A model generated the notes under the pieces. That model saw nothing but the letters and a program-made list of their open reading frames with translations. It searched no databases and had not been told where the DNA came from. Below are positions 9,081-16,681 of a stretch of DNA of 64,000 nt, piece by piece. The translations under genes were made by a program, and so were the position numbers. The stretch is from assembly GCF_000495835.1 (NCBI RefSeq), contig NZ_AWGC01000029.1, forward strand, positions 1-64,000, in the 5' to 3' direction. The first letter of the stretch is position 1. Every line of letters starts with the position of its first letter. The stretch is from Asticcacaulis sp. AC402 (GTDB taxonomy: Bacteria > Pseudomonadota > Alphaproteobacteria > Caulobacterales > Caulobacteraceae).

Positions 9081-9779
9081 TCAGGCCTGATCGAATGGGT
9101 AGTTGTCGTTGGCGGGCAAAAAGCCCAGGTGAGATCTAAGGGGCAGCGTTTTTCCGGTGGCTGATGAACGAACGTCAATCCCATCAATAGCTGACTTCAG
9201 CAGGGTGACCTGATAATCAGCCACATATTCAGCCATCTGGAACAGATGAAGTTGCCTGAAGCGCTCGGCGCTAATGCCAAGCTTGGCAATTAACTGTGAA
9301 CTGGGCCGCCGGCGCTGAAATCCACACGCGATCAAATTGCGTGATGACGGCTGGTTGCGACGATCCACAAGAGCAATAGCGGGATTTGAAACACCGCGAT
9401 GCAATTCCCACGCGAGACCTACCCGGTTCAACAGGCGCTGTAGGCCGAAATGGGGAAAAGCTGAACATTGCCCGCCGAACTCTCTTACGCGCTCATCATC
9501 GTGATTAAAGATAGCCGACACAGCCAGAAGGCGGCCGCTGGCACCGGCACGGATAAAAAAGACATCGCGTCGACCCAGAGTGCTTGTAAGAACCGGCAAG
9601 CCGCGATCTTTGATCATACCGGCGCCGTACTGGCGATAAAACGCTTGCATCTCTGCCGCGATCGCTTCGTTGTCTTGGCCTGTCGCCTGCTCAATAACGA
9701 GGCTATCGATGGCATCAACATCCGCTGCTTTGGCGTTGTCATAAGGAAAGTGGATTGATTGAGTGTAAGCTGTTTGCAT
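9081..9779 (-). CDS. GNAT-like acetyltransferase, first gene of the CHAT-AAA cluster
   Basis: The start at the ATG at 9779 has GGAG six nt upstream and gives 232 aa. The central part has the layout of a GNAT acetyltransferase: a strand with LLAVSAIF, the turn EFGGQ, a helix FGLQRLLNRVG, and the NQPSSRNLIACGF segment (about 142-154), which resembles the motif-B end of GNAT proteins (N-x-x-S-x-R...GF). The assignment is to the fold, not to a substrate. It is the promoter-proximal gene of the cluster. It may acylate a target, the product of the next gene, or act as a sensor of acyl-CoA. Its presence beside CHAT and AAA+ genes is unusual. Confidence 0.6.
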   Translation of the reverse strand: MQTAYTQSIHFPYDNAKAADVDAIDSLVIEQATGQDNEAIAAEMQAFYRQYGAGMIKDRGLPVLTSTLGRRDVFFIRAGASGRLLAVSAIFNHDDERVREFGGQCSAFPHFGLQRLLNRVGLAWELHRGVSNPAIALVDRRNQPSSRNLIACGFQRRRPSSQLIAKLGISAERFRQLHLFQMAEYVADYQVTLLKSAIDGIDVRSSATGKTLPLRSHLGFLPANDNYPFDQA

Positions 9780-9835
9780 TTTAATTCTCCATGTCTGACG
9801 GAGATAAGTCTGCCTAAAGGGCACCGATCACTCAA

Positions 9836-9873
9836 TTCGACACCGTTGCGCGATGTTGCGCAACGGTGTCGAA
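9836..9873. promoter_or_regulatory. 16-bp-arm palindrome upstream of the CHAT-AAA cluster
   Basis: Arms TTCGACACCGTTGCGC and GCGCAACGGTGTCGAA are perfectly complementary with a 6-nt loop. It lies 57-94 nt upstream of the first ATG, with a weak TTGAGT box immediately after it in the direction of transcription. Its position suits an operator or a 5'-leader hairpin. No T-run follows it on the minus strand, so a simple terminator is less likely. Confidence 0.6.
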
Positions 9874-9879
9874 AATTGT

Positions 9880-10454
9880 TCGCCTTCAAAACGCCGGGTG
9901 CTTCTCGGTAAGAAACCTTGGGATGCGGACGGAAAGTTAGGCGACGAGGCTGAAGGCTTCGGGTTTCTTGTCCAGCGGATTACGCGGGCCGAATGCATCA
10001 ACGCAAACGGCAGACGTTGGTGACCCGTTGAATGATTTCCAGCTAAGCAGGTCGGAATGTTATAGAAAATTTGACCTCGCGGATTTCCGTCAGCAGTTAG
10101 TTGGAAACCGCGCTCACTTGAATCGTGCTGCTTTGCCTATAAGACCAAATCGGGGGCACAGGCTTCCGCTACAATTTTGCGACCGCATAGACGACATTTG
10201 GAATGGGGCTATTCGAAGCGAAAACTTCCATGTTTTAAGGCTGTGTCAATTTGGGCATAAATTATTGAAAAATAAAACTTATTTAACATTATAAAAACGT
10301 GCTATGTGAAAGGAATGTGAAAATTTCACGTACCAAAATGCCCAGAAATCCAAACGGATTCAGACCAAAAAGACGGCGAACGCCCCGCATCTGCCGAACG
10401 GCCACACTTTTGAGGCGAACGCTTCCCCCAGGTCGGGAAAACTGGAGATATGAG
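9880..10454. other. Intergenic region with no supported gene, AT-rich in part
   Basis: No reading frame here has a convincing start site or a recognised family. The minus strand at about 9950-10010 could encode a short tail ending in KKPEAFSLVA, possibly the relic of a lost gene. Bases 10240-10340 are clearly more AT-rich than the surroundings and contain GTGAAAATTTCAC. The region lies between the cluster promoter and the IS21 remnant and is probably scar DNA. Confidence 0.5.
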
Positions 10455-10945
10455 TGTCAACCGGCGTCGAAAAAGGACCCCTTATCGTCGCGGAAAAGGG
10501 ACCCTCTTTGTGCGTGCATTGAGCGGCGAGAAGCGGAGCCCTTCTGACGCGCAGCGCATCGCCGCGTTCATTTGAACTGGGTGTCGTTGTTCTACCCGGA
10601 GGGGGGGGGGCTGGGGGGAGGTTGAACAGTTTGTGGATAACTTCAGGTGCGGTGTCGCAGGCGCCAGCTGTCGTTCCCGGTCTCGATGATGTCGCAGTGA
10701 TGTGTGAGCCGGTCGAGCAAGGCCGTGGTCATCTTGGGATCGCCGAAGACGGTCGGCCACTCGGCCACTCGGCGAAGGTCAGGTTGGTCGTGATGATGAT
10801 CGAGGTCTTTTCGTAGAGCCGGCTGATCAGATGGAACAAAAGTTGCCCGCCGGCTTGCGGGAACGGCAGGTATCTCAGTTCGTCGAGAACGACGAGATCG
10901 AGCCTGGCCAGCTGATCGGCGATGTTGCCGGCCTTGCCGAGGCAT
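10455..10945 (-). mobile_element. Remnant of an IS21-family insertion sequence
   Basis: The left edge starts TGTCAACCGGCGTCGAAAAA and carries the multiple terminal repeats typical of IS21: GTCGAAAAAGGACCC (10466-10480) and GTCGCGGAAAAGGGACCC (10487-10504). Inside lies the 3' half of istB. No istA and no opposite end are visible. A long G-run (about 10598-10610) lies between the terminal repeats and istB. Confidence 0.75.
10643..10945 (-). pseudogene. istB: istB (IS21 helper ATPase), 5'-truncated and frameshifted
   Basis: The minus strand encodes the C-terminal part of IstB, the ATPase that helps IS21 transposase choose targets. One frame carries [19 protein letters not shown] and a [15 protein letters not shown] stretch (Walker B region). 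After a frame change the other frame continues [19 protein letters not shown] and ends [14 protein letters not shown]. The shift coincides with a short tandem duplication (ACTCGGCCACTCGGC, about 10755-10775). The N-terminal half with Walker A is missing, so the gene is dead. Confidence 0.85.
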
Positions 10946-11082
10946 GACAGAAGCACGGCTGATCAACGCTTGCGCCTCGCGGCTTTCGTCCTGGCGCGCG
11001 GCGAGCGTCGGCCTACCGAGCACGCTTTCCAGACTTCTGGGGAATAGTGCTCCTGTTGTTGTCACTAAATTTCTACAGCTTG

Positions 11083-11586
11083 CTACTGATCAGCCGTGAA
11101 AAGAACAAACCGCCCTTCCGCCGCAGCACGCAGATATAGAACCCGAACGTGCTGGAACCATTCCCAGGTATATGTGAAATCCTCATCTCCGATTTCGCCT
11201 TCATAACTCGCAGCATCAATGCGCTCATATGCCTGGCGGAAATCCGCGATCGTCAGATGCTCAATCGCGGAGGCAACGGCCCTGACCTGTTCCGGTGTCT
11301 TCAGGCTCATGATGTAGTCATCCGCGGAATACAAAGGCGTACCGGCGAGCACGGTGTGGTTAAGTGGAAACGTGCCTTCATCCGATGTAAGCTCTCCGTC
11401 GGAAAGCGTTCGATGCATGGCGTCCCAGGATTTGTCGCTTTGGGCAATGTATTCCGCTGGCCCTGCGAAATATCTCTCCTCCAGTTCCTCTTGCAAGAAC
11501 GCCAGACGCTCCTGTTCGCCACTTATGCCTTGCAATGCAGCGACGTCGTCCGCCGTCAAAGCGAAATGGACCCCCAGACAACTCAT
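11083..11586 (-). CDS. DUF1877 (YfbM-like) family protein
   Basis: A 167-aa protein starting at the ATG at 11586, which follows GGGGGATTGAT; a further in-frame ATG at 11619 is less well placed. Family marks: [11 protein letters not shown] at the start, [34 protein letters not shown], and the end [18 protein letters not shown] followed by FTADQ. The length fits the family. It is a soluble cytoplasmic protein of unknown function. It lies alone just beyond the IS21 remnant. Confidence 0.85.
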   Translation of the reverse strand: MSCLGVHFALTADDVAALQGISGEQERLAFLQEELEERYFAGPAEYIAQSDKSWDAMHRTLSDGELTSDEGTFPLNHTVLAGTPLYSADDYIMSLKTPEQVRAVASAIEHLTIADFRQAYERIDAASYEGEIGDEDFTYTWEWFQHVRVLYLRAAAEGRFVLFTADQ

Positions 11587-11766
11587 ATCAATCCCCCAGT
11601 TTGGTGCGTTAGCCGACATTCCCCGTTGAACGTCCGATTGACGCTACGTTAACGTAAAGGTAGCGCACCATAAGGGCGTTGTGAAGCCGAGACAGCAAAA
11701 GGTCAGAGACGATAAACCCTCGCCGCGCGAGTTGCGCCGCGCATTGCAGCCACTCGCGTGGCCGCG

Positions 11767-12273
11767 TCACGGCCTCTCCCTCTCAATCGTAACCCGCCCT
11801 TTACACGTCAACCGCCGGCACACCGACGCGTCCTCGATCTGCTGGACGGTCCGGGTGCCATAGCGGGCTTCTTCGACCAGGCGGCGGACCTGATGGACTA
11901 CGGATAACCCACAAGCCAGGCAGGTGCCGCGCAGCTTGTCATACGGCTTCATATCGAACAGGCGGACCTGCGTTTTCCACGGCTGGTCCCGGCTTTCCAG
12001 GGCGCGGACAATGTCGGCGAAGGCGCCGTCGTCCCTCATCTTCATGCGGCGTTCTTTGGCGTGGCCCTTGGTTTCGCTCTCGCCATGCCAGACATCAATG
12101 ACCTTGGGCGCGTGGGGCTGTAGCGACTGGCCATAGGCGTCGTAGCGATAGCCGCCGATGTGGAACAGGTTCGGATCCTTGCGGTCCTGCAAGGCTTTGC
12201 AATAGGTGTCGCGCCGCCCGGTGAAATCCCGCACCCCTTCCAGGTCGACAAAGAAACCGTCTTTGATCAGCAT
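11767..12273 (-). CDS. Unknown SOS-box-linked protein with four C-terminal cysteines
   Basis: A protein of 168 aa from the ATG at 12273, with GGGAGGGTGAC just before it. I do not recognise a family. The N-terminal half is polar with HIGGYRYDAYGQ. The C-terminal 60 residues hold CLAC and CRRLTC, four cysteines that could bind zinc, and a basic end. The gene is divergent from the SRAP gene and shares a 118-nt intergenic region that contains a perfect alphaproteobacterial LexA box. It is therefore likely to be DNA-damage induced and may act with the SRAP protein; that functional link is inference. Confidence 0.6.
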   Translation of the reverse strand: MLIKDGFFVDLEGVRDFTGRRDTYCKALQDRKDPNLFHIGGYRYDAYGQSLQPHAPKVIDVWHGESETKGHAKERRMKMRDDGAFADIVRALESRDQPWKTQVRLFDMKPYDKLRGTCLACGLSVVHQVRRLVEEARYGTRTVQQIEDASVCRRLTCKGRVTIERERP

Positions 12274-12315
12274 GTCACCCTCCCAGGGCTGGTTCCCGCG
12301 CACTGTGGCAAGAAT

Positions 12316-12330
12316 GTTCTTATTTTGTTC
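12316..12330. promoter_or_regulatory. LexA box (GTTC-N7-GTTC) between divergent genes
   Basis: The sequence GTTCTTATTTTGTTC matches the alphaproteobacterial LexA operator GTTC-N7-GTTC exactly. It lies 43 nt from the minus-strand ATG and 62 nt from the SRAP ATG, so one LexA dimer could repress both genes. Confidence 0.85.
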
Positions 12331-12391
12331 TCATTGCCGCGAAAGAGTCAAGCGGGTAGCGTCGCAGGCTGTGGATGCCGGAGCCGCGACC

Positions 12392-13111
12392 ATGTGCAAT
12401 CTGTACAGTCAAACCACCAACGCCCAGGCGATTATCGACTTCGTAAAGGCCTGGAAGGCGGTTCGTGACCGGGCCGGGAACCAGTTTCCGATCTCCGGGA
12501 TTTTCCCGAACTATGACGCGCCGGTGCTGCGCGTGGTCGAGGACGAGCTGGAGCTGGTCATGGCCAAGTGGGGCATGCCATCGCCGCCGTTTGCCCTTCA
12601 GGGCAAGAAGTCCGACATCGGCGTGACCAATGTGCGCAACACCAGGTCGCCGCATTGGCGCCGCTGGCTGGGGGTCGAAAGCCGCTGTCTGGTGCCGGTG
12701 ACGTCGTTTGCCGAGCCGGATCAGGTGTCGGGTTCCAAGATCAATCACTGGTTCGCTTTCAATGAGGCGCGGCCATTGTTCTTCTTCGCCGGGGTGTGGA
12801 CAAAGACGACGCGGCAGGTGCGCGTGTCCGGCGATCCGGTATCGGGCGACTTCTATGCCTTCCTGACGACGGAGCCCAACGCTGAGGTCGGCGCGGTGCA
12901 TGACAAGGCGATGCCGGTGATCCTGACGACGCTGGACGAATGCCAGGCGTGGATGACGCTCCCATGGGCGCAGGCGCAAGACTTGCAACGGCCTTTGCCC
13001 GATGGCGCTTTGCAGGTCGTGGCGACGGGGACCAAGCGCGACGGCCCCGGCGAGGCGACGCAGGCAGAGCCCGGGCTACCAGGCGGCGATGTCCAGGGGA
13101 CGCTGATGTAA
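12392..13111 (+). CDS. SOS response-associated peptidase-fold protein (SRAP, YedK/HMCES family)
   Basis: The 239-aa protein begins MCNLYS; SRAP proteins need Cys at residue 2 after Met removal to form a thiazolidine link with abasic sites in single-stranded DNA. Other active-site residues are recognisable: Asn in GVTNVRN (about 80), Glu in VTSFAEPD (Glu108) and His in AVHDKAMPVIL (His170). I therefore use the ATG at 12392 rather than longer in-frame starts upstream, because Cys2 must be near-terminal. The family shields abasic sites during replication. The upstream LexA box predicts SOS induction. The 3' end reaches into a repeat-rich intergenic region. Confidence 0.92.
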   Translation: MCNLYSQTTNAQAIIDFVKAWKAVRDRAGNQFPISGIFPNYDAPVLRVVEDELELVMAKWGMPSPPFALQGKKSDIGVTNVRNTRSPHWRRWLGVESRCLVPVTSFAEPDQVSGSKINHWFAFNEARPLFFFAGVWTKTTRQVRVSGDPVSGDFYAFLTTEPNAEVGAVHDKAMPVILTTLDECQAWMTLPWAQAQDLQRPLPDGALQVVATGTKRDGPGEATQAEPGLPGGDVQGTLM

Positions 13112-13754
13112 TCGCGAAGTTCGTGTCGGTTCGTGTCGCCGCAAAGCGGCGGGTTCGTGGTGTTCGTGTTCAGGTCTTGCGGCCGGCCTTAGGCCTGGCT
13201 TGCTCGTGCGTTCCTTGCGCTTGCCAGGATATGTCCTGGCTACGCTCACCCACGAACGAAGAAGAACGCGGGGTGGCATAACTCCACCCCGCGATGATCC
13301 TGACGCATATTTCCTGAAATTCTCGAAGATGCCGGGCGGCTGCCCGGCGTGAAAAATCGATCAATTCAAGTGTCGGCTAAATTCGTGTACAAAAAATACA
13401 TTTAATACATTGGAACTCTGAGGTCTCGGCCAGCGTCTGACATCAAGGCGATTGTCAGTCCGTTGATCGGGAGCCTCAGCTGCCGGGGATAACCCGTAGT
13501 GCGCACCGTGATGACTGTCAGCTCCATATGCGGGGTGATGGCGCCATCTGGCGAGCCTCCACCCAGGCCGCAGCATACCCATCCAGCGCCGGCAAGTGAT
13601 ACGGTCTTTGACATTGTGAGTCAAAACATCTTCCCGAGTTAAGCCACAACTGGGGAAGACTGAGCGCAGCGGCGGCCAACTGTGCCCAACGGCTTGCCCT
13701 GGTGTATTTCCGATTTTTGGGAAGTGGCTATCTGGAAACAGGGGATACCTTCCC
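13112..13754. other. Gene-free region with TTCGTG repeats
   Basis: Directly after the SRAP gene, 13115-13172 contains GAAGTTCGTGTCGGTTCGTG and further TTCGTG words. The same kind of repeat recurs at 58733-58876. A GCCGC/GCGGC hairpin lies inside. The rest (13300-13754) has no recognisable gene; short open frames here lack ribosome-binding sites and family matches. Confidence 0.5.
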
Positions 13755-14480
13755 TTAATCTGCGCTTCGCGGCAACGCCAGGAAGGCGCCGGTGAAGACA
13801 CTGACCAGGTGGCCATAGGCGTCCACCGCGTCGCCCGACTGGCACAGCCCGCCCGACAAACGGTCAATCCGCCCGGTGTCCGCCATGGTCAGGGTCAGGG
13901 CCCCGGTCAGCATATGATAGGCCCAGTACATGTCCTTGGGCGCAACGCCCGGTACGGCATCATGCAGGGCGGCGATGAACCTGGTGATCAGGCTGTCGAA
14001 ATGCGACGTCATCATCCCCGCCCATACCGCCGACGAATTGACCTCGGCGACGAGGCGACAATAGTTGCGCCAGCCCGGATCGAGCGAACTTTGGGCGGTC
14101 ATCACCGGCCGGATAAAGGCGTTCAGAATCTCATCGACCCGAACGGTGCGGCCCTCGCGTTCGGCGGCAGCAAAGGCGGCGTCCAGCTCGTCATTGCGCT
14201 GCTCGTTCAGCACCTCGGCGCGGCGCAGGAAGACCGCATCGAACAGCCCGCGCTTGGAGTCGAAATAATAATTGGGCAGGGCGACGTCGACCCCGGCCAT
14301 GTCGGCGACCTGACGCACCGTCACGCCGTAAAATCCGCGTTCGGAGAATAACGCCTCGGCGGAATCCAGCACCAGGTCGCGACGGCTCTGGAGGCCGCCA
14401 GACCTTGGCGAGGAGATCTTGCCTGAGGAGACCTTGCCTGAAGAGACCTTAGGCAGAGCGGCTTTAAGCGGGGCTTTCAC
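13755..14480 (-). CDS. TetR/AcrR family transcriptional regulator
   Basis: A 241-aa protein. After a Ser/Lys-rich leader (about residues 1-32) comes a TetR DNA-binding domain: ALFSERGFYGVTVRQVADMAGV then NYYFDSKRGLFDAVF (about 40-85). The rest is the helical ligand-binding/dimer domain with no match that names the ligand. It is divergent from the hydrolase-thiolase-dehydrogenase operon, and the shared intergenic region carries two similar palindromes. It is thus the likely local repressor of that operon and of itself. Confidence 0.9.
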   Translation of the reverse strand: MKAPLKAALPKVSSGKVSSGKISSPRSGGLQSRRDLVLDSAEALFSERGFYGVTVRQVADMAGVDVALPNYYFDSKRGLFDAVFLRRAEVLNEQRNDELDAAFAAAEREGRTVRVDEILNAFIRPVMTAQSSLDPGWRNYCRLVAEVNSSAVWAGMMTSHFDSLITRFIAALHDAVPGVAPKDMYWAYHMLTGALTLTMADTGRIDRLSGGLCQSGDAVDAYGHLVSVFTGAFLALPRSAD

Positions 14481-14536
14481 GTGGGTATCTTCCTGTTTTG
14501 TTTACCCTGTGACACAACTCAAACGAAACGGTCAAA

Positions 14537-14589
14537 TTTTCAATGACTGTTGAAAAAAGGTTGACACTCAACGGATGTTGAAAAATAGT
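14537..14589 (+). promoter_or_regulatory. Two TetR-type operators and promoter of the hydrolase operon
   Basis: Two palindromes share the form TCAA(T/C)-N4-GTTGA: one within TTTTCAATGACTGTTGAAAA (14537-14556) and TCAACGGATGTTGA (14568-14581). The second lies between a TTGACA -35 box (14561-14566) and an AATAGT -10-like box (14584-14589) with 17-nt spacing. A repressor bound there would block RNA polymerase. The likely ligand-responsive repressor is the adjacent TetR protein. Confidence 0.65.
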
Positions 14590-14645
14590 GTCTCCACAAA
14601 TGATAAGAAGCGGCTTAGACGTCGAAAAAATACAGGGAGCCGGCG

Positions 14646-15521
14646 GTGGACGCCATCTACAGCGACATCTGGTACCAGAGCGCCGACACGCGGTTGCAGC
14701 TGTATGCCCGTGACTATAAAGCCCTTGGGGGCGGCTCCGGCATGCCGGTGCTGTGCATGCACGGCCTGACGCGTAACTCCGCCGATTTCGAATGGATCGC
14801 CGCCCACCTCGCAAAGACCTACCGTGTTATTTCGGTCGATCAGCGCGGCCGCGGCAAGTCGCAGTGGGACGATCAGCCGGCCAACTACGCACCGGGCGTC
14901 TACGTCCAGGACATGTTCAAGCTGCTGGCCGAGCTGGGGATTACGCGCACGGCCATTATCGGCACCTCGATGGGCGGGCTGATGGCGATGATTATGGGGT
15001 CATTTGCGCCCCAGGCGATCGCCGGCATGGTGATCAACGATGTCGGACCCGAGCTCGACCCGGCCGGGCTGAAACGCATCGCCGGCTATACCGGCAAGGG
15101 CATCGCCGTCGCCACCTGGCAAGACGCTGCCGCCCGGGCGCGTGAGACCAACGCCGTCGCCTTTCCCGATTATCATGATGACGACTGGCTGGCCTTTGCG
15201 CGCAGGACCTATGAGGTCCGGCACGACGGCAGCATCGCCCCGGCCTATGACCCAGCCATCGCCCAGGCCTTTGCCACCCCTGAGCCGACCGTGGCGCCGC
15301 CCGATCTGTGGGGCCTGTGGGACAAGCTGGAAGGTCTGCCGCTCCTGGCCGTGCGCGGCGAAATCTCCGACCTTTTGTCGGCCCATACCCTGAAGAAGAT
15401 GGGCGAGCGCCACGCCGGCATGAAGGCGGTCACCGTGCGCAATCGCGGCCACGCGCCGATGCTGGACGAGGGCGAGGCCGTCACCGCCATCGAAACTTTT
15501 CTGCAAGGACTGAAGTCATGA
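14646..15521 (+). CDS. Alpha/beta hydrolase
   Basis: A 291-aa protein starting at GTG 14646, with AGGGAG about 8 nt before it. It has the alpha/beta-hydrolase hallmarks: the oxyanion-loop region CMHGLTRNS (about 37-45), DQRGRGKS (about 65-72) and the nucleophile elbow GTSMGG with Ser108. The late His is probably in NRGHAP near the C-terminus. It is the first gene of a TetR-controlled operon, overlapping the thiolase gene by 4 nt. The substrate is not predictable; in this operon an ester or thioester of a short hydroxy- or keto-acid is plausible. Confidence 0.9.
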   Translation: MDAIYSDIWYQSADTRLQLYARDYKALGGGSGMPVLCMHGLTRNSADFEWIAAHLAKTYRVISVDQRGRGKSQWDDQPANYAPGVYVQDMFKLLAELGITRTAIIGTSMGGLMAMIMGSFAPQAIAGMVINDVGPELDPAGLKRIAGYTGKGIAVATWQDAAARARETNAVAFPDYHDDDWLAFARRTYEVRHDGSIAPAYDPAIAQAFATPEPTVAPPDLWGLWDKLEGLPLLAVRGEISDLLSAHTLKKMGERHAGMKAVTVRNRGHAPMLDEGEAVTAIETFLQGLKS

Positions 15522-16672
15522 AAGCTGCCATTGTCGGTTGGGGCCATACCCCGTTTGGCCGTCTTGATATGTCGCTGGAGGAGATGATTCATGCCGTCGC
15601 CCGCGAAGCCCTGGCCGATGCCGGACTGACAGGCGAAGACATCGACGCCGTCTGGCTGGGCAATTTCAACGCCGGCATGGTCCCCGACGGCTTCTGCGCC
15701 TCGATGATCCTGGGCGCCGATCCCGGCCTGCGCTTCAAGCCGGCGACTCGGCTGGAAAACGCCTGCGCCTCGGGTTCGGCCGCCGTGTACGCGGCCATGG
15801 ATGCCATCGCGTCGGGGCGTGTGAAAGCGGCCGTGGTCGTCGGTGCTGAGAAAATGACCGCGGTCGACGGTGCCACCGTTACCCGGGCGCTCGGTGCCGC
15901 CAGCTATCAGCGCGAAGAGGCGGGGATGAGCTTCCCCGAAATCTTCGCCCGGTTCGCCCTGGCCTATCAGGCGAAGTATGGCGACCCGACCGAGGCCATG
16001 GCGCATATTGCCGCCAAGAACCACGCCGCCGCCGTGCACAATCCGTTCGCCCAACTGCGCAAGCCGCTGGAGCTGGACTTCTGCCTGCATGCCTCCGAGA
16101 AGAACCCGATCATTGCCGCGCCGCTGAAGAAGACCGATTGCTCGCTGGTTTCGGACGGCGCCGCCGCCATCGTCCTGGTCCGCGAAGACATGGCCGGCGA
16201 TTTCAGGCGCGCTGTCGGTTTCCGTGCCGCGCAACAGGTCAATGACCTGCTGCCGCTGTCAGCCAAGGACATGACGGCCTTCGAAGGCCCGCGCCGCGCC
16301 TTCGCCAGGGCCTATGAGCAGGCCGGGGTGGCCATCGGCGACATCTCCTTTGCCGAGGTCCACGACTGTTTCACCATTGCTGAGCTGCTGTCGGTCGAGG
16401 CCATGGGCCTGGCCGAGCCGGGCAGGGGCCGCGAACTGGTTATCGACGGCGGTACCGGGCGCAACGGCAGGCTGCCAGTCAATATGTCGGGCGGGCTGAA
16501 GGCCAAGGGTCACCCCGTCGGCGCCACCGGGGTCAGCATGCACGTTATCGCCGCCAAACAGCTGACCGGCGAGGCCGGCGACATGCAACTTCATGATCCC
16601 AACCTGGGTATGTGTTTCAACATGGGCGGCGGAGCGGTCGCCAACTACGTCTCCATTTTGGAAAGGCTGTAA
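15518..16672 (+). CDS. Thiolase family protein (acetyl-CoA acetyltransferase / SCP2-thiolase-like)
   Basis: A 384-aa protein whose ATG overlaps the previous stop (ATGA), with AAGGAC upstream. Thiolase features are complete: nucleophilic Cys83 in ENACASGSAA, the VHDCFT segment carrying a catalytic His near residue 285, and GHPVGATG near residue 330. The overall shape is closer to the SCP2-thiolase/non-biosynthetic branch than to PhaA, so the acyl specificity is uncertain. It catalyses thiolytic cleavage or condensation of 3-ketoacyl-CoA. The following dehydrogenase gene suggests use of 3-hydroxybutyrate or related acids. Confidence 0.9.
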   Translation: MKAAIVGWGHTPFGRLDMSLEEMIHAVAREALADAGLTGEDIDAVWLGNFNAGMVPDGFCASMILGADPGLRFKPATRLENACASGSAAVYAAMDAIASGRVKAAVVVGAEKMTAVDGATVTRALGAASYQREEAGMSFPEIFARFALAYQAKYGDPTEAMAHIAAKNHAAAVHNPFAQLRKPLELDFCLHASEKNPIIAAPLKKTDCSLVSDGAAAIVLVREDMAGDFRRAVGFRAAQQVNDLLPLSAKDMTAFEGPRRAFARAYEQAGVAIGDISFAEVHDCFTIAELLSVEAMGLAEPGRGRELVIDGGTGRNGRLPVNMSGGLKAKGHPVGATGVSMHVIAAKQLTGEAGDMQLHDPNLGMCFNMGGGAVANYVSILERL

Positions 16673-16681
16673 GTTTCCCTC

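Noticed and set aside
9968-10294. A 108-codon plus-strand frame between the CHAT cluster and the IS21 relic
   Set aside because: No ribosome-binding site, no recognisable domain, and it runs into an AT-rich stretch.
13402-13614. A 70-codon minus-strand frame downstream of the TetR gene
   Set aside because: No ribosome-binding site or family match; it is likely to be chance.
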